Assembly (NCBI GenBank): GCA_902826605.1
Contig: CADEFM010000005.1
Coordinates: forward strand, 186,001 to 250,000
DNA length: 64,000 nt
Reading direction: 5' to 3'
From: an uncultured Acidobacteriota bacterium
Lineage (GTDB): Bacteria; Acidobacteriota; Terriglobia; Bryobacterales; Bryobacteraceae
The notes below the pieces were generated by a model. The model worked only from the letters and a program-made list of their open reading frames with translations, searched no databases and had not been told where the DNA came from. The stretch's first letter is position 1; each line of letters opens with the position of its first letter. The translations under genes were made by a program, and so were the position numbers. Shown here piece by piece: positions 25,717 to 34,660 of the stretch.

Positions 25717-26715
25717 TTAGAACGCCTGCGGTGAGCTGATCCCGTGCGCTTCGAGCGCTACCTGCATCTTCTCCAAGGCCGCCTTGTGGATCTGTGACAC
25801 GCGGCTTTCGTTGATGCCGAGGATGTTGCCGATTTCCTTCATCGTCATCTCATTGCTGTAATACAGCGAGACCACTTTTTGATAGCGTTCCGGCAGCGTC
25901 TTCATCGCCACGCCCAGCGCGCTGCGAAGCTGCTCATGTGCGCACATGGAATCGGGCTGTGTTTCCGGACCGCTCGGAAAATCCGGAGCCGGAAGATCTT
26001 CGTTTTCGTTCGCGCGCGTGGAGGCCGATACCAGGCCCACGTTGCGCAGGTCGATCATCATCGCGCGCCAGCGCTCCTGATCGATGCCCAGCTTTTCGGC
26101 CACTTCGGCTTCGGTAGGATTGCGCTGCAACGTGGAAGCCAGTTCGCGCGTTGCGCTTTCCACCTGCTTGTGGCGTCGCCGCATATCGCGCGAGGCCCAG
26201 TCGAGTTGCCGCAAGCTGTCCAGAATCGCGCCCTTGATGCGGTGCTTGGCATAACTGGAAAACGCGACTTGCTTATCGGGATTGAACTTGCTCGCCGCGT
26301 CGAACAGCCCCAGGATACCGGCGTGCACCAGGTCGTCTACCTCCACATGCACAGGCAGATTCTCATGCACACGCACCGCGATGGCTTTCACCAGCGGAAG
26401 ATGTTCCAGCACCACGCTGTCGCGCCGCGCCAGGCGTGCTGCTTCCTGGGCGTTTGCACGCGACGCGGAGGTTCGCAGCGCGGTGACCTTGGCCCCGCGA
26501 GTGGTTGCCGCTGCTGATCTCTTGGCAGGCGCGGGCGAGGGCACCGCATGGATTTCCGTGCTGCGTGCGGGCGGCTTAGCTACGGTTGCCCGTCTCGAAG
26601 CAGTGCGTACGGTGGGCTGGCGCGCCGGCGCCGCTGCCGTGGCAGTTCCGCTTCCCGTGACCAACCGGACCGGCGCGGCCGCGGCACTCTTCGTTTTCAA
26701 CATTGTGTTTAACAT
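25717..26715 (-). CDS. FliA/WhiG-type sigma factor with long N-terminal extension
   Basis: 332 residues. About residues 1-95 are an Ala/Pro/Thr/Arg-rich, probably disordered extension. Then sigma region 2 (VVLEHLPLVKAIAVRVHENL to LRQLDWASRDMRRRHK, including DDLVHAGILGLFDAASKFNP and FSSYAKHRIKGAILD), region 3 (ELASTLQRNPTEAEVAEKLGI) and region 4 (LPERYQKVVSLYYSNEMTMKEIGNILGINESRVSQIHKAALEKMQ). The region order and the KHRIKGAILDSLRQLDWASRDMRR block place it with sigma-28/WhiG factors. No flagellar, chemotaxis or FlgM-like gene is nearby, so the regulon is unclear. No Shine-Dalgarno is seen before ATG 26715. A hairpin lies in the upstream leader (26778-26793). Confidence 0.9.
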   Translation of the reverse strand: MLNTMLKTKSAAAAPVRLVTGSGTATAAAPARQPTVRTASRRATVAKPPARSTEIHAVPSPAPAKRSAAATTRGAKVTALRTSASRANAQEAARLARRDSVVLEHLPLVKAIAVRVHENLPVHVEVDDLVHAGILGLFDAASKFNPDKQVAFSSYAKHRIKGAILDSLRQLDWASRDMRRRHKQVESATRELASTLQRNPTEAEVAEKLGIDQERWRAMMIDLRNVGLVSASTRANENEDLPAPDFPSGPETQPDSMCAHEQLRSALGVAMKTLPERYQKVVSLYYSNEMTMKEIGNILGINESRVSQIHKAALEKMQVALEAHGISSPQAF

Positions 26716-27141
26716 ATCGGCGACGTTCTCCCAAATAGCCTGGCCCCTGTCATCTCTGGGCTGATTGCGTTCTCAGGTGCCCTCCTTAGGGCAACCTTCA
26801 GACCGATCGGCGTAAATATCACTTTCTTCGGCGATTTCCGCGGGCGCACAGGCGTCTTGCGAGTAACAACTCCTTTGCAATGTGCGTTCGCGAGAGTCAC
26901 AAACATCCTGCCTTCGTCCGTTGATCAGCGTTCTCCGAGACTGGCAACCGGGCTCAGTCCCGTTTTGGAACCGCATTTTCACGGAATCGTCCCAATCCGA
27001 AACATGTGTCGCCAAACTGGGAAATCAAGCGTCGCGAACAGCTCCGGTATGTAGCAGGATATTCTGTTCGGTGAGTTTCGTATGTCGAGGAACTACCTTA
27101 GAAGAGGACTAAAACAATACGACCGTGCCTACGACCTTGCC
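26716..27141. other. 426-bp intergenic region upstream of the sigma factor
   Basis: No gene is supported. The part next to the sigma gene (26716-26800) reads on the minus strand as a probable mRNA leader. It holds a 6-bp perfect hairpin at 26778-26793 (TGCCCT, loop, AGGGCA, extended by AGGT/CCT) and GC-rich blocks around it. The rest is of lower G+C than the flanks and shows no tRNA-like or repeat structure to me. Confidence 0.45.
26778..26793 (-). promoter_or_regulatory. Leader hairpin upstream of the FliA-like sigma factor
   Basis: TGCCCT-AAGG-AGGGCA on the minus strand, extended by AGG/CCT on the flanks, about 65-80 nt before the start codon. No T-tract, so it is not a terminator; a structured 5' leader is the likely reading. 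Confidence 0.35.
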
Positions 27142-27435
27142 TTAGCCCTGACGAGCCCTTAGTACTGCTAGCCAGGACTTGAATGCTATACCTCCTAGAA
27201 ACACCAGCGTAGCTTCGCGAACCACCCCATCCAGAGTGAACCACGCGAGTATCGCTAAGAGTGAGTAGATACAGAGAGCGGCTCGAAATCGATTGGTAGT
27301 CCGCGTACCTAACGATAGGTCCGATTCGGGAATTGGTTCATCTAGGGACTGAGATTCCGGAGAGGAATCGTCGGTGCCGACTCTGTCGGCAGGAGCGGGG
27401 CGGGGGGAGAAGTCGGCAGCGGGATCGTTCGGCAT
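27142..27435 (-). CDS. Small membrane protein coupled to the TonB gene
   Basis: 97 residues. Residues 1-48 are acidic and Pro/Ser-rich with no hydrophobic stretch; two hydrophobic segments follow near 51-69 and 72-91 (ALCIYSLLAILAWFTLDG, ATLVFLGGIAFKSWLAVL). No family is recognised. The start codon overlaps the stop of the upstream TonB-like gene as TAATG, which argues strongly that it is translated. The two segments suggest a hairpin in the inner membrane with both ends in the cytoplasm, perhaps a partner of the TonB protein. Function unknown. Confidence 0.65.
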   Translation of the reverse strand: MPNDPAADFSPRPAPADRVGTDDSSPESQSLDEPIPESDLSLGTRTTNRFRAALCIYSLLAILAWFTLDGVVREATLVFLGGIAFKSWLAVLRARQG

Positions 27436-28466
27436 TAGCGGGGGGCCGTATTGTAAGAAAACGCAAGTTGCAAGCGGATCTCTTGTCCTCCGAACTGAGA
27501 GGGAAGAGGCGGAAAGGGGTATGACGCACTGATGCCCGCCACGGCAGCGCGGTCCAGAGCGCTGGTGCCGGAGGATTCGGCGATCACCAGTTTGGGCACG
27601 GCGCCCCTACGGTCGATGATGAACTGGATCAACACGCGTCCGCGCCGGCCCAAACGGGCGCTTTCCGGAATGACGGACAACCAGTTTGTTCGCACCGCCG
27701 CCAGCACTTGAATGAGGTATGGTTTGAAATCGACGCCCAGAGGGTCGCTCAGTAACTGAAGATTACTGCGAACCGGCCCGCTGGATGGGGACGGGCTGGG
27801 GGAGGGCAGAGTGTTGAATTCATCGACGTCACCGATCACTACGCCTCCGCCGCCTTGGGAGCGCGGAGCGGCGCGCACCGAAAGATCGGGTGACGTGCGC
27901 GGCTGCGGCAAGCGCAAATTGGCGTTGGGGGCGGCGTTCGGTCGATTTGCAGGTCCTGGCGCCCCCACGGGTTCAAATGTGAGCTTGGGCTTGTCGATGG
28001 TGGGCAGCGCCTGTGCGATACCGCCGGGGAGCGCCGGCGGCGGCGGCGCGGACGCTTCAATATTCGGCACTTCGATCGAAGGAGCCGATGGGACGGCCGA
28101 CGGGCGCGGCTCGGGAGGACGGAAGCGCGGCGCTTGTGGAACCGGCGCGGGAGGCGCGCTGCTGCGGACATCCAATTCGCGCTTGATCGGACCGCGATTC
28201 TCGTCCTTCTGCGTCAGTTCCCTGGGCATGTATAGTGGAATCGACTTGCGCAAGTCGTCCACTATGCGTGGAAACTCGCGAAGAGGGACGGGCGGGGGCA
28301 GCACCACCATGGTCCAGTACGCCAACACATGAAATAACAGCGATCCGAGCACGGCGGTAGCGATCCGGCGCGGCGGTAGCGGTTCCCGCCACTCGCGTAT
28401 CAGGTTAAGATCGCGCGTATCGGGGCCGGCAGTCTTGAAATCGCTGGTTGCGCCGGTATCGGCCAT
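27435..28466 (-). CDS. tonB: TonB-family energy transducer
   Basis: 343 residues from ATG 28466 (MADTGATSDFKTAG); the longer frame to 28550 runs into the upstream gene and is rejected. One inner-membrane anchor near residues 32-53 follows the cytoplasmic lead (IATAVLGSLLFHVLAYWTMVV) and includes an intramembrane His as in TonB. Then comes a Pro-rich periplasmic linker (about 90-245) and a C-terminal TonB fold (VDFKPYLIQVLAAVRTNWL, RRGRVLIQFIIDRRGAVPKLVIAESSG, FPPLPSQFGGQEIRLQLAFSYN). It would carry proton-motive energy from ExbB/ExbD to outer-membrane receptors, such as the Oar-like pair in this window; no exbBD is seen here. It is the middle gene of an operon with the oxidoreductase and a small membrane protein. 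Confidence 0.88.
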   Translation of the reverse strand: MADTGATSDFKTAGPDTRDLNLIREWREPLPPRRIATAVLGSLLFHVLAYWTMVVLPPPVPLREFPRIVDDLRKSIPLYMPRELTQKDENRGPIKRELDVRSSAPPAPVPQAPRFRPPEPRPSAVPSAPSIEVPNIEASAPPPPALPGGIAQALPTIDKPKLTFEPVGAPGPANRPNAAPNANLRLPQPRTSPDLSVRAAPRSQGGGGVVIGDVDEFNTLPSPSPSPSSGPVRSNLQLLSDPLGVDFKPYLIQVLAAVRTNWLSVIPESARLGRRGRVLIQFIIDRRGAVPKLVIAESSGTSALDRAAVAGISASYPFPPLPSQFGGQEIRLQLAFSYNTAPR

Positions 28467-28494
28467 AATCACCACACGACTACCCCAGTTGAGG

Positions 28495-29466
28495 TTACGC
28501 CGTGCCGAGGGTGCGGGCGACCAGCTGGGCGTGCATCTCGATTCTATCAAGGATCGCGCACGCCGCTTCGAGCGCTGCCAATCCGTGCTCGCCTGTTACG
28601 CGCGGCGCGGCGCGCGTAACGATGCACTCAAAAAAATTTTCCAGTTCCAGTTGAAGCGGCTCACTCTTCACGACCGGGAGCTGAGCAAAGTCAATCGGCG
28701 GTGCCGATGCGGTTGGCGCTCCGGTTGTATTCACGCGAAAGCGAACACCGTCCTGGCGTCCATAGTCCACGGAGATGTATTCGTGCGGCTGGAACAGCCG
28801 CAGCTTGCGGACGCGCTCCGTGGAAACGCGGCTGGCCGTAAGATTCGCCACGCAGCCGCTTGGAAACTGAAGCCGAACGTTCGCGATGTCGACTCTGTCC
28901 GATAAGATGTGCACTCCTGCGGCACGGATTTCTTCAGGTGTTTCCCCGGTGAGGGACAGCACCACATCCAGATCGTGAATCATCAGATCGAGCACCACGT
29001 CCACATCCAAACAGCGCGGGCTAAACTCACTCATACGATGGATCTCGAAAAATAGCGGCTGGGTGATAACTTTGCTCAATGCGATAACCGCCGGGTTGAA
29101 TCGTTCCAAGTGCCCCACCTGCAGCACGCGGTCGTTTTGACGCGCTGATTCCAATAGCGCGCGCCCGGCTTCCGGGGTGTGCCCGATCGGCTTTTCAATC
29201 AGCACGTCCAACCCCCTGGCCATCAGCGCACACCCGATCTCCGCGTGGGTGACTGTAGGGGTGGCGACTACCGCCGCATCAGAGTTGGCGGCAAGTTCGT
29301 CCAGACTGGCAAACACGCGTGCCGAGTAGGGAGCGGCCACTTCCGCGGCGCGGAGCGGGTCCAGGTCCAGCACGCCCGACAGATCCGCGTCCTTCGATTG
29401 ATGAATGACGCGGAGGTGATTCTTGCCGAAGGAACCTGCGCCAATCACGGCGATACGCGGTGTCAT
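28495..29466 (-). CDS. Gfo/Idh/MocA-family oxidoreductase
   Basis: 323 residues. N-terminal Rossmann fold ([20 protein letters not shown]) for NAD(P), the family EKP motif ([15 protein letters not shown]) with catalytic Lys, and [11 protein letters not shown] containing the conserved His-Asp. The C-terminal alpha/beta domain ([22 protein letters not shown]) is of the sugar-nucleotide dehydrogenase type. Substrates of this branch include UDP-GlcNAc 3-dehydrogenation in lipid A pathways and various sugars; none can be fixed here. It is the first gene of the operon with the TonB-like gene (28 bp gap) and is divergent from the hybrid sensor kinase across 77 bp. Confidence 0.88.
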   Translation of the reverse strand: MTPRIAVIGAGSFGKNHLRVIHQSKDADLSGVLDLDPLRAAEVAAPYSARVFASLDELAANSDAAVVATPTVTHAEIGCALMARGLDVLIEKPIGHTPEAGRALLESARQNDRVLQVGHLERFNPAVIALSKVITQPLFFEIHRMSEFSPRCLDVDVVLDLMIHDLDVVLSLTGETPEEIRAAGVHILSDRVDIANVRLQFPSGCVANLTASRVSTERVRKLRLFQPHEYISVDYGRQDGVRFRVNTTGAPTASAPPIDFAQLPVVKSEPLQLELENFFECIVTRAAPRVTGEHGLAALEAACAILDRIEMHAQLVARTLGTA

Positions 29467-29543
29467 GTGAGAGGATTCGCCCTTCTAGAATACCCTACCG
29501 AAACGGACAAGAACCGCCGAATCTAGGGTGTAGATCTATTCTC

Positions 29544-32500
29544 ATGTTTCGGCTAGGCATACTATTTCTGCTCGCATGGGGGACGGCCGCCAATCTTACG
29601 GCCCAACGGTACAATTTTAAATTTTACGGCGAGGATGAGGGTTTGCAAAACCTGGCGGTCCAAGTGGTGCTGCAAGACCGTTCCGGGTTCTTGTGGGTGG
29701 GAACGCAAAACGGGTTGTATCGTTACGACGGCAATCGCTTCACGCGGTTTGGAAAACTCGAGGGAATAGAAGGCACGCGCGTGGAATCGTTGCACGAAAC
29801 GTCGAGGGGCGACCTGTGGGTGGCCACCGAAGCCGGCTTGGCGCGAGGCGTGAAGAATAAGTTCAATCCCGTGGTCCTGGGAGTGGCGCGCAGTGTCACC
29901 GGCAGGCAAGGAATCGCTTCCGACCACTCTGGCAGGGTGTATATCGGAACAGAGCGGGGGTTGGTGACGGGCAGCCTTTCTGCTGAAGGAATGAAGTTCG
30001 CCTTGCAACCGCTTGAGCAGGGGACCAATCGGGAAGTGGCCAGTGTTTACGCGGACGCGGCCGGCGTTGTTTGGTATGGATGCGGCATGACTCTTTGCCG
30101 TCTGGAAAACGGTCACGCCCAGGAAGTGGGCTCAGATCTGGGCTTGCCTCCTAATCGATGGGAAGCGCTGGTGGGAGATTTAGACGGAAATTTTTGGGTT
30201 CGCAGTGCGGCGGCTCTTTACCAGCGCCCGGCTGGTGCGTCCCGCTTTGAGCCTGTCCCGGTACCAGCCGATTCGAAGAACACATATCCGGCGCTTGCGC
30301 TCGATCCTGTTGGAAGACTGTTGGTGGCGACGGACCGGGGGTTGGCGCGCCAAACCGCCACGGGATGGGAACTGGTGGACGCGCAACGCGGCCTCACCAC
30401 CAATGACATCTCAGCGGTGATTCAGGATCGTGAAGGTTCCATTTGGCTGGGTCTTTTGGGTTCGGGTTTGGCACGCTGGCAAGGATACAACGAATGGCAG
30501 AGCTGGAACACTGCTGAGGGATTGAGTCGCGAATCGATCTGGTCCATCGCACGTGATACGCAAGGGCGTCTATGGGTGGGCACTCAGTTCGGACTGAACT
30601 ACGCCGAAGAGAAACGGGCTGGAGGCGAAATCGTTTGGCGGCAATCCACCGTTGCGGGACTCGAAATGATTCGAGCGTTGGCCGCCAATCCAGACGGTTC
30701 ATTGTGGGTTGGCGCGGAACCGGGCGGCTTGCGGCAATTCCAGCCGCGAAGTGGGCAGGTTCGGGTAGTGCGCGAAGCGGATGGATTGCCGCCGGTTTCG
30801 GTGCGGTCCGTCATGGTGGACCGCGGCGGTCTGGTGTGGGTAGCCACGGCGTCCGGATTGTTTCGCAGCGCGCAGCCCGTGGATTTCGGATCAAAAGCGA
30901 AATTCGAACGGCAAACGCCGCCGGGAGCAACGCCGGACGAAGCATTCCTCAAAACCATTCAAGACCGCGATGGTCGTGTGTGGGCGGCGGGCGATCTAGG
31001 CCTGGCGCGTTGGGATGGCCGGCAATGGACGCGGTTCACACAACAGGATGGATTGAAATCTAACATGGTGGCCCATCTAGCGGAGGACCCCGCAGGGGGG
31101 ATCTGGGTAGGCTATCGCGAAGCACGCGGAGTTTCGCACGTATCTTTCCCCGGCATGGAAGTGAAGCACTACACGACCGCGGAGGGGCTACATTCGGACA
31201 AAACGCTCTTCCTGGGGTTCGATGAACGCAGCCGCCTATGGATTGGCACGGATCATGGGGTCGATGTCTACGAGCATGGTGCGTGGCGGCATTTCTCACG
31301 TTCGGACGGTTTGATTTGGGACGATTGCAATACCAATGCTTTCTTCGCGGACGCGGACGGAAGCCTGTGGATCGGCACTAGCCGAGGTTTATCGCGCTAC
31401 CAGCCCGCCGCCGTGACGTCACCCAATTCTCCGCCCACCGTGGTGATCACTTCAATGAAGGCGGGCAGGAAATCTTTGGATCTTGCGGCTCTTGCCGACA
31501 TTCCTTATGCGGAAAATTCATTGCAGGTGCGGTTTGCGGCGCTCACATTTACTCAGGAATCGGCCGTGCGGTTCCGCTACAGGTTGGTAAATTCCACTTC
31601 GGAGTGGGAGGAGACGGCCGAGCGGGAACTAAATTTCCCGAATCTCTCCGCGGGTCTCTACACGCTCGAAGTGGAAGCGCGCAATGCGCAAGGACTGTGG
31701 AGCGCGTATCCGGCGCGAGTGACATTCCGGGTACTGGGCCCGTGGTGGATGTCATGGTGGTTCCGAGTGCTGAGCGGTCTTGCCTTGCTAGGAATTGGCG
31801 CCCTCATCTGGAAGCGGCGCAGCAATAGCCTCGAAAATGAACGCAGCCGCCTGGAGATCGCCGTCGCGGAGCGGACGCGCCAGCTCTTGCAGGAAAAGCA
31901 GCGCGTGGTGGAAGAAAAATCGCGAGCGGAACATGAAAACGCCATCGTGCAGAGGCAAAACCGCGAAATCGAGCGGCTCTTGAAAGAGGCCCAGGAGGCC
32001 AGCCGGCTAAAGAGCGAGTTCCTCGCCAATATGAGCCACGAAATCCGCACGCCTATGAACGGCGTGATCGGCATGACCGAGCTGGCCCTGGACACAGACC
32101 TCACGCCCGAACAGCGTGACTATCTGGACACGGCCCGCATGTCCGCGCATTCGTTGCTCGAATTGTTGAACGATATCTTGGATTTCTCCAAGATTGAAGC
32201 GGGCCGGTTGGACCTATCCCCAGTAGAATTTTCCTTACACCAATGTATTCAAGAAGTTGAGAAAATGCTGCGCTTCGCCGCACGCGGGAAGGGACTTGGG
32301 TTTGAGCTTCACGCGGAGAAGGCTCCGGACCGGTTGATTGGAGATCCTTACCGTTTGCGCCAGATCCTGACGAACCTGCTGGGCAACGCGATCAAATTCA
32401 CGGAGAAAGGGAAAGTCGGATTGGCCGTGCGGCCTGCGAATGAAAGCCCCGACGGCGCGCACGAAGTGACCTTGCAGTTCCTGGTCTTTGACACCGGTGT

Positions 32501-33185
32501 GGGAATCCCCGCGGAGAAGCGGCGCGTGATCTTTGAAGCGTTTCGCCAAGCTGATGGATCCACTACCCGAAAATACGGGGGTACCGGATTGGGGCTGGCG
32601 ATTTCCACCCGTCTTGTGGAGATGATGGGCGGCGTCATTGGCGTGGATAGCGAGCCTGGCCGCGGCAGCCGGTTCCATTTCACGGCTTGTTTCGGCCTGC
32701 CACCCGTGGCGGAACCCGGCACGCCACAGCCCACCGATGCGGTGAGTTTGGGCTACATGCTGGCGGCGGTGGGTTCCCGCAATCCACCTCCGACCCCGCC
32801 GCTGAGGATTCTTTTGGCGGAAGATAATGCGGTGAATCAAAAACTGGTCATACGGCTGCTGGAGAAGCGCGGACACAGCGTCAAACTTGCACGCACCGGA
32901 CAGGAAGTGGTCGATTTGGCCGCCGCAGGGGACTTCGATTTGATCCTAATGGACGTCCAGATGCCGGGGATGGACGGATTGAGCGCAACCGCTGCCATTC
33001 GTTTCACCGAGCGAAAGCAGGGGAAACGTACTCCAATATTCGCGCTCACAGCGCACGCCATGAAAGGCGATCGCGAGCGCTGCCTGGGGGCCGGCATGGA
33101 TGACTTTATCAACAAGCCGATCAACGCAGCGCAGCTGATCGAAATGGTGGAAGCCACACGGCGCGGCGTCAAGCAGCCGGTTTAG
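29544..33185 (+). CDS. Hybrid sensor histidine kinase with periplasmic two-component propeller
   Basis: 1213 residues from ATG 29544, giving a signal peptide ([20 protein letters not shown]). Residues about 25-620 hold some fourteen regulator-propeller repeats ([51 protein letters not shown]) forming two seven-blade propellers, followed by a Y_Y_Y beta domain (about 635-725). A transmembrane helix lies near 734-758 and a coiled coil near 765-815. The HisKA motif [19 protein letters not shown] has His832, then an HATPase with [10 protein letters not shown] and [13 protein letters not shown]. The receiver has EDN and phospho-acceptor Asp1137 ([13 protein letters not shown]) and the switch Lys in INKPI. 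There is no AraC-type output domain, unlike classic HTCS proteins of Bacteroides, so signals must leave by phosphotransfer or protein contact. Confidence 0.93.
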   Translation: MFRLGILFLLAWGTAANLTAQRYNFKFYGEDEGLQNLAVQVVLQDRSGFLWVGTQNGLYRYDGNRFTRFGKLEGIEGTRVESLHETSRGDLWVATEAGLARGVKNKFNPVVLGVARSVTGRQGIASDHSGRVYIGTERGLVTGSLSAEGMKFALQPLEQGTNREVASVYADAAGVVWYGCGMTLCRLENGHAQEVGSDLGLPPNRWEALVGDLDGNFWVRSAAALYQRPAGASRFEPVPVPADSKNTYPALALDPVGRLLVATDRGLARQTATGWELVDAQRGLTTNDISAVIQDREGSIWLGLLGSGLARWQGYNEWQSWNTAEGLSRESIWSIARDTQGRLWVGTQFGLNYAEEKRAGGEIVWRQSTVAGLEMIRALAANPDGSLWVGAEPGGLRQFQPRSGQVRVVREADGLPPVSVRSVMVDRGGLVWVATASGLFRSAQPVDFGSKAKFERQTPPGATPDEAFLKTIQDRDGRVWAAGDLGLARWDGRQWTRFTQQDGLKSNMVAHLAEDPAGGIWVGYREARGVSHVSFPGMEVKHYTTAEGLHSDKTLFLGFDERSRLWIGTDHGVDVYEHGAWRHFSRSDGLIWDDCNTNAFFADADGSLWIGTSRGLSRYQPAAVTSPNSPPTVVITSMKAGRKSLDLAALADIPYAENSLQVRFAALTFTQESAVRFRYRLVNSTSEWEETAERELNFPNLSAGLYTLEVEARNAQGLWSAYPARVTFRVLGPWWMSWWFRVLSGLALLGIGALIWKRRSNSLENERSRLEIAVAERTRQLLQEKQRVVEEKSRAEHENAIVQRQNREIERLLKEAQEASRLKSEFLANMSHEIRTPMNGVIGMTELALDTDLTPEQRDYLDTARMSAHSLLELLNDILDFSKIEAGRLDLSPVEFSLHQCIQEVEKMLRFAARGKGLGFELHAEKAPDRLIGDPYRLRQILTNLLGNAIKFTEKGKVGLAVRPANESPDGAHEVTLQFLVFDTGVGIPAEKRRVIFEAFRQADGSTTRKYGGTGLGLAISTRLVEMMGGVIGVDSEPGRGSRFHFTACFGLPPVAEPGTPQPTDAVSLGYMLAAVGSRNPPPTPPLRILLAEDNAVNQKLVIRLLEKRGHSVKLARTGQEVVDLAAAGDFDLILMDVQMPGMDGLSATAAIRFTERKQGKRTPIFALTAHAMKGDRERCLGAGMDDFINKPINAAQLIEMVEATRRGVKQPV

Positions 33186-33200
33186 GCTGTCCACAGCCAC

Positions 33201-33206
33201 TACAAT
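33201..33206 (+). promoter_or_regulatory. -10-like TACAAT, 6 nt before larE
   Basis: TACAAT followed by 6 nt and ATG 33213, with no Shine-Dalgarno and only 27 nt between the kinase stop and larE. Fits a leaderless promoter overlapping the end of the upstream gene. Confidence 0.4.
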
Positions 33207-33212
33207 AGAGAA

Positions 33213-34022
33213 ATGGACGCTGTCGCGGCCAAGGAACAACAACTATTGGCGAATTTGGACGCGCTGGGAAGCGTGATTGTTGCTTACTCGGGGGGCGCGG
33301 ATTCCGCTTACCTCGCGTGGACGGCGCAGCGCGCTCTGGGTGACCGCGCGGTCGCCATCACGGCCGATTCCGCTTCGCTGCCCGAATCCCACAAGGGCGA
33401 TGCGGAGACGTTTGCGCGAGAGCACGGGATCCGGCATGAGTATATTGAGACGCGCGAATTCGATAACCCGGACTACGTCGCCAACAACCCGGACCGCTGC
33501 TTCCACTGCAAAGATGAATTATTCTCGCGGCTCGACGAAGTTGCGCGAGAGAGGGGAATCCCTCACGTGGTCTACGGAGTGAACGTCGACGATCTGGGCG
33601 ACTATCGTCCTGGACAGGGAGCGGCGAAGCGACATGCCGTGAAAGCTCCTTTAGTGGACGCCGGGCTAACCAAGGTGGAAATCCGCGAGCTATCAAAACG
33701 CGCGGGCCTTGCCACGTGGGATCGCCCCGCATCGGCCTGTCTTAGTTCGCGTATTCCCTACGGAACTCCCGTGACAATCGAAAACGTGAAAATCGTGGAC
33801 CGCGGGGAAAGCGCGCTACGCGCACTCGGCTTCCGTCAATTTCGTGTGCGGTTCCATGGCGATATCGTCAGGCTGGAAATTTCACCGGAAGAACTGCATC
33901 GTGCGATGACTCCGGATATGGCGCGTGAATTCACGGGGATCTTCAAGAAGTTGGGCTTCCATTACGTGACGCTGGACCTGGAAGGATACAGGCAGGGGTC
34001 GTTGAATGCAGTGCTGCGCTAA
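33213..34022 (+). CDS. larE: LarE-type sacrificial sulfur transferase
   Basis: 269 residues. PP-loop ATPase SGGADS (26-31) that adenylates the substrate carboxylate; Cys176 in RPASACLSSRIPYG sits at the position of the sacrificial cysteine of Lactobacillus LarE. LarE adds sulfur to pyridinium dicarboxylate for the nickel-pincer nucleotide (NPN) cofactor of lactate racemase and relatives. This copy also has Cys96 and Cys99 (NNPDRCFHCKDELFSRL); with Cys176 they could form the three-cysteine set of cluster-type LarE enzymes, which would make it catalytic rather than sacrificial (inference). larB, larC and larA are not in the window. The 3' end (GFHYVTLDLEGYRQGSLN) is typical of the family. Confidence 0.92.
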   Translation: MDAVAAKEQQLLANLDALGSVIVAYSGGADSAYLAWTAQRALGDRAVAITADSASLPESHKGDAETFAREHGIRHEYIETREFDNPDYVANNPDRCFHCKDELFSRLDEVARERGIPHVVYGVNVDDLGDYRPGQGAAKRHAVKAPLVDAGLTKVEIRELSKRAGLATWDRPASACLSSRIPYGTPVTIENVKIVDRGESALRALGFRQFRVRFHGDIVRLEISPEELHRAMTPDMAREFTGIFKKLGFHYVTLDLEGYRQGSLNAVLR

Positions 34023-34042
34023 CGCATAGCGAGCCGATCGCA

Positions 34043-34465
34043 ATGACCAGTCACGATCCAGCAGCGTTTGTGGCCAACGCCGAAAAGGTGACGGCGATCT
34101 ACGGGACGTGGCCTACGTTTCACGACGCTGAGGTCCTAAGTCTCCACTTAGACAGGGGCGTCATCCCCACGATTGAGCCATCCATGTTGGTTAGGGTATG
34201 GACCTTCAAGGTGCACCGCGACCAAATCGACTCTCACGGCTATTACAGGAGGGCCGACTATTCGATAGTCACGTTTCGCTTTGACCGGCCTGATGAGTTG
34301 AGCATTGACGGGTTCAATCACCAGAACGTGCTCTCATGCATCGACTTGAAGCTGGTCGATGGTATCGTCCACGTGGTCATTGACGGCATTTTTGGCATCC
34401 ATGCGGCTTTTCGCTGCTCGCGGGTTAGTGTCGACGCTGTTGAAGTACCACAGCCGCCAGTTTAG
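34043..34465 (+). CDS. Imm50-like immunity protein, orphan
   Basis: 140 residues. The stretch IYGTWPTFHDAEVLSLHLDR near residues 19-38 matches the WP-x-FHDAEV opening of the Imm50 family of immunity proteins, which neutralise polymorphic or contact-dependent toxins. The rest is beta-rich (VTFRFDRPDELSIDGFN, LSCIDLKLVDGIVHVVIDG). There is no signal peptide, so it is cytoplasmic. No toxin, Rhs, VgrG or filamentous haemagglutinin gene is near. It starts 20 bp after larE and may be read from that promoter. It resembles an orphan immunity gene kept against toxins of neighbours. Confidence 0.7.
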   Translation: MTSHDPAAFVANAEKVTAIYGTWPTFHDAEVLSLHLDRGVIPTIEPSMLVRVWTFKVHRDQIDSHGYYRRADYSIVTFRFDRPDELSIDGFNHQNVLSCIDLKLVDGIVHVVIDGIFGIHAAFRCSRVSVDAVEVPQPPV

Positions 34466-34580
34466 GGAAGCGCGAGGTGAACATGTCGTACACGAGGTCT
34501 GTGCCTTCCATTTGTGGAAATATCACGCCACGACTTAGCCCCGGCCCCCGGGCGCCACGGGCCCCACATTCGGTTCACTG

Positions 34581-34600
34581 TCCGGCTAAGATCGGCCGGA
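34581..34600. terminator. Hairpin after the Imm50-like gene
   Basis: TCCGGC, 8-nt loop, GCCGGA: a perfect 6-bp stem in the 195-bp gap before the RND pump gene, which also holds a GC-rich GGCCCCCGGGCGCC-like block. No T-tract follows, so it is a weak terminator candidate. Confidence 0.25.
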
Positions 34601-34648
34601 TGTGATAAATTGCGGATGTAACATAGGCTTCTCGCCGAACGCCCAATC

Positions 34649-34654
34649 TATAGC
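34649..34654 (+). promoter_or_regulatory. -10-like TATAGC, 6 nt before the RND pump gene
   Basis: TATAGC then 6 nt then ATG 34661, without a Shine-Dalgarno. Weaker hexamer than the other examples but with the same spacing. Confidence 0.3.
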
Positions 34655-34660
34655 GATTGC

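Noticed and set aside
32235..32876. 213-codon open frame opposite the kinase core
   Set aside because: Antisense of HATPase and receiver domains, whose motifs are intact on the plus strand.
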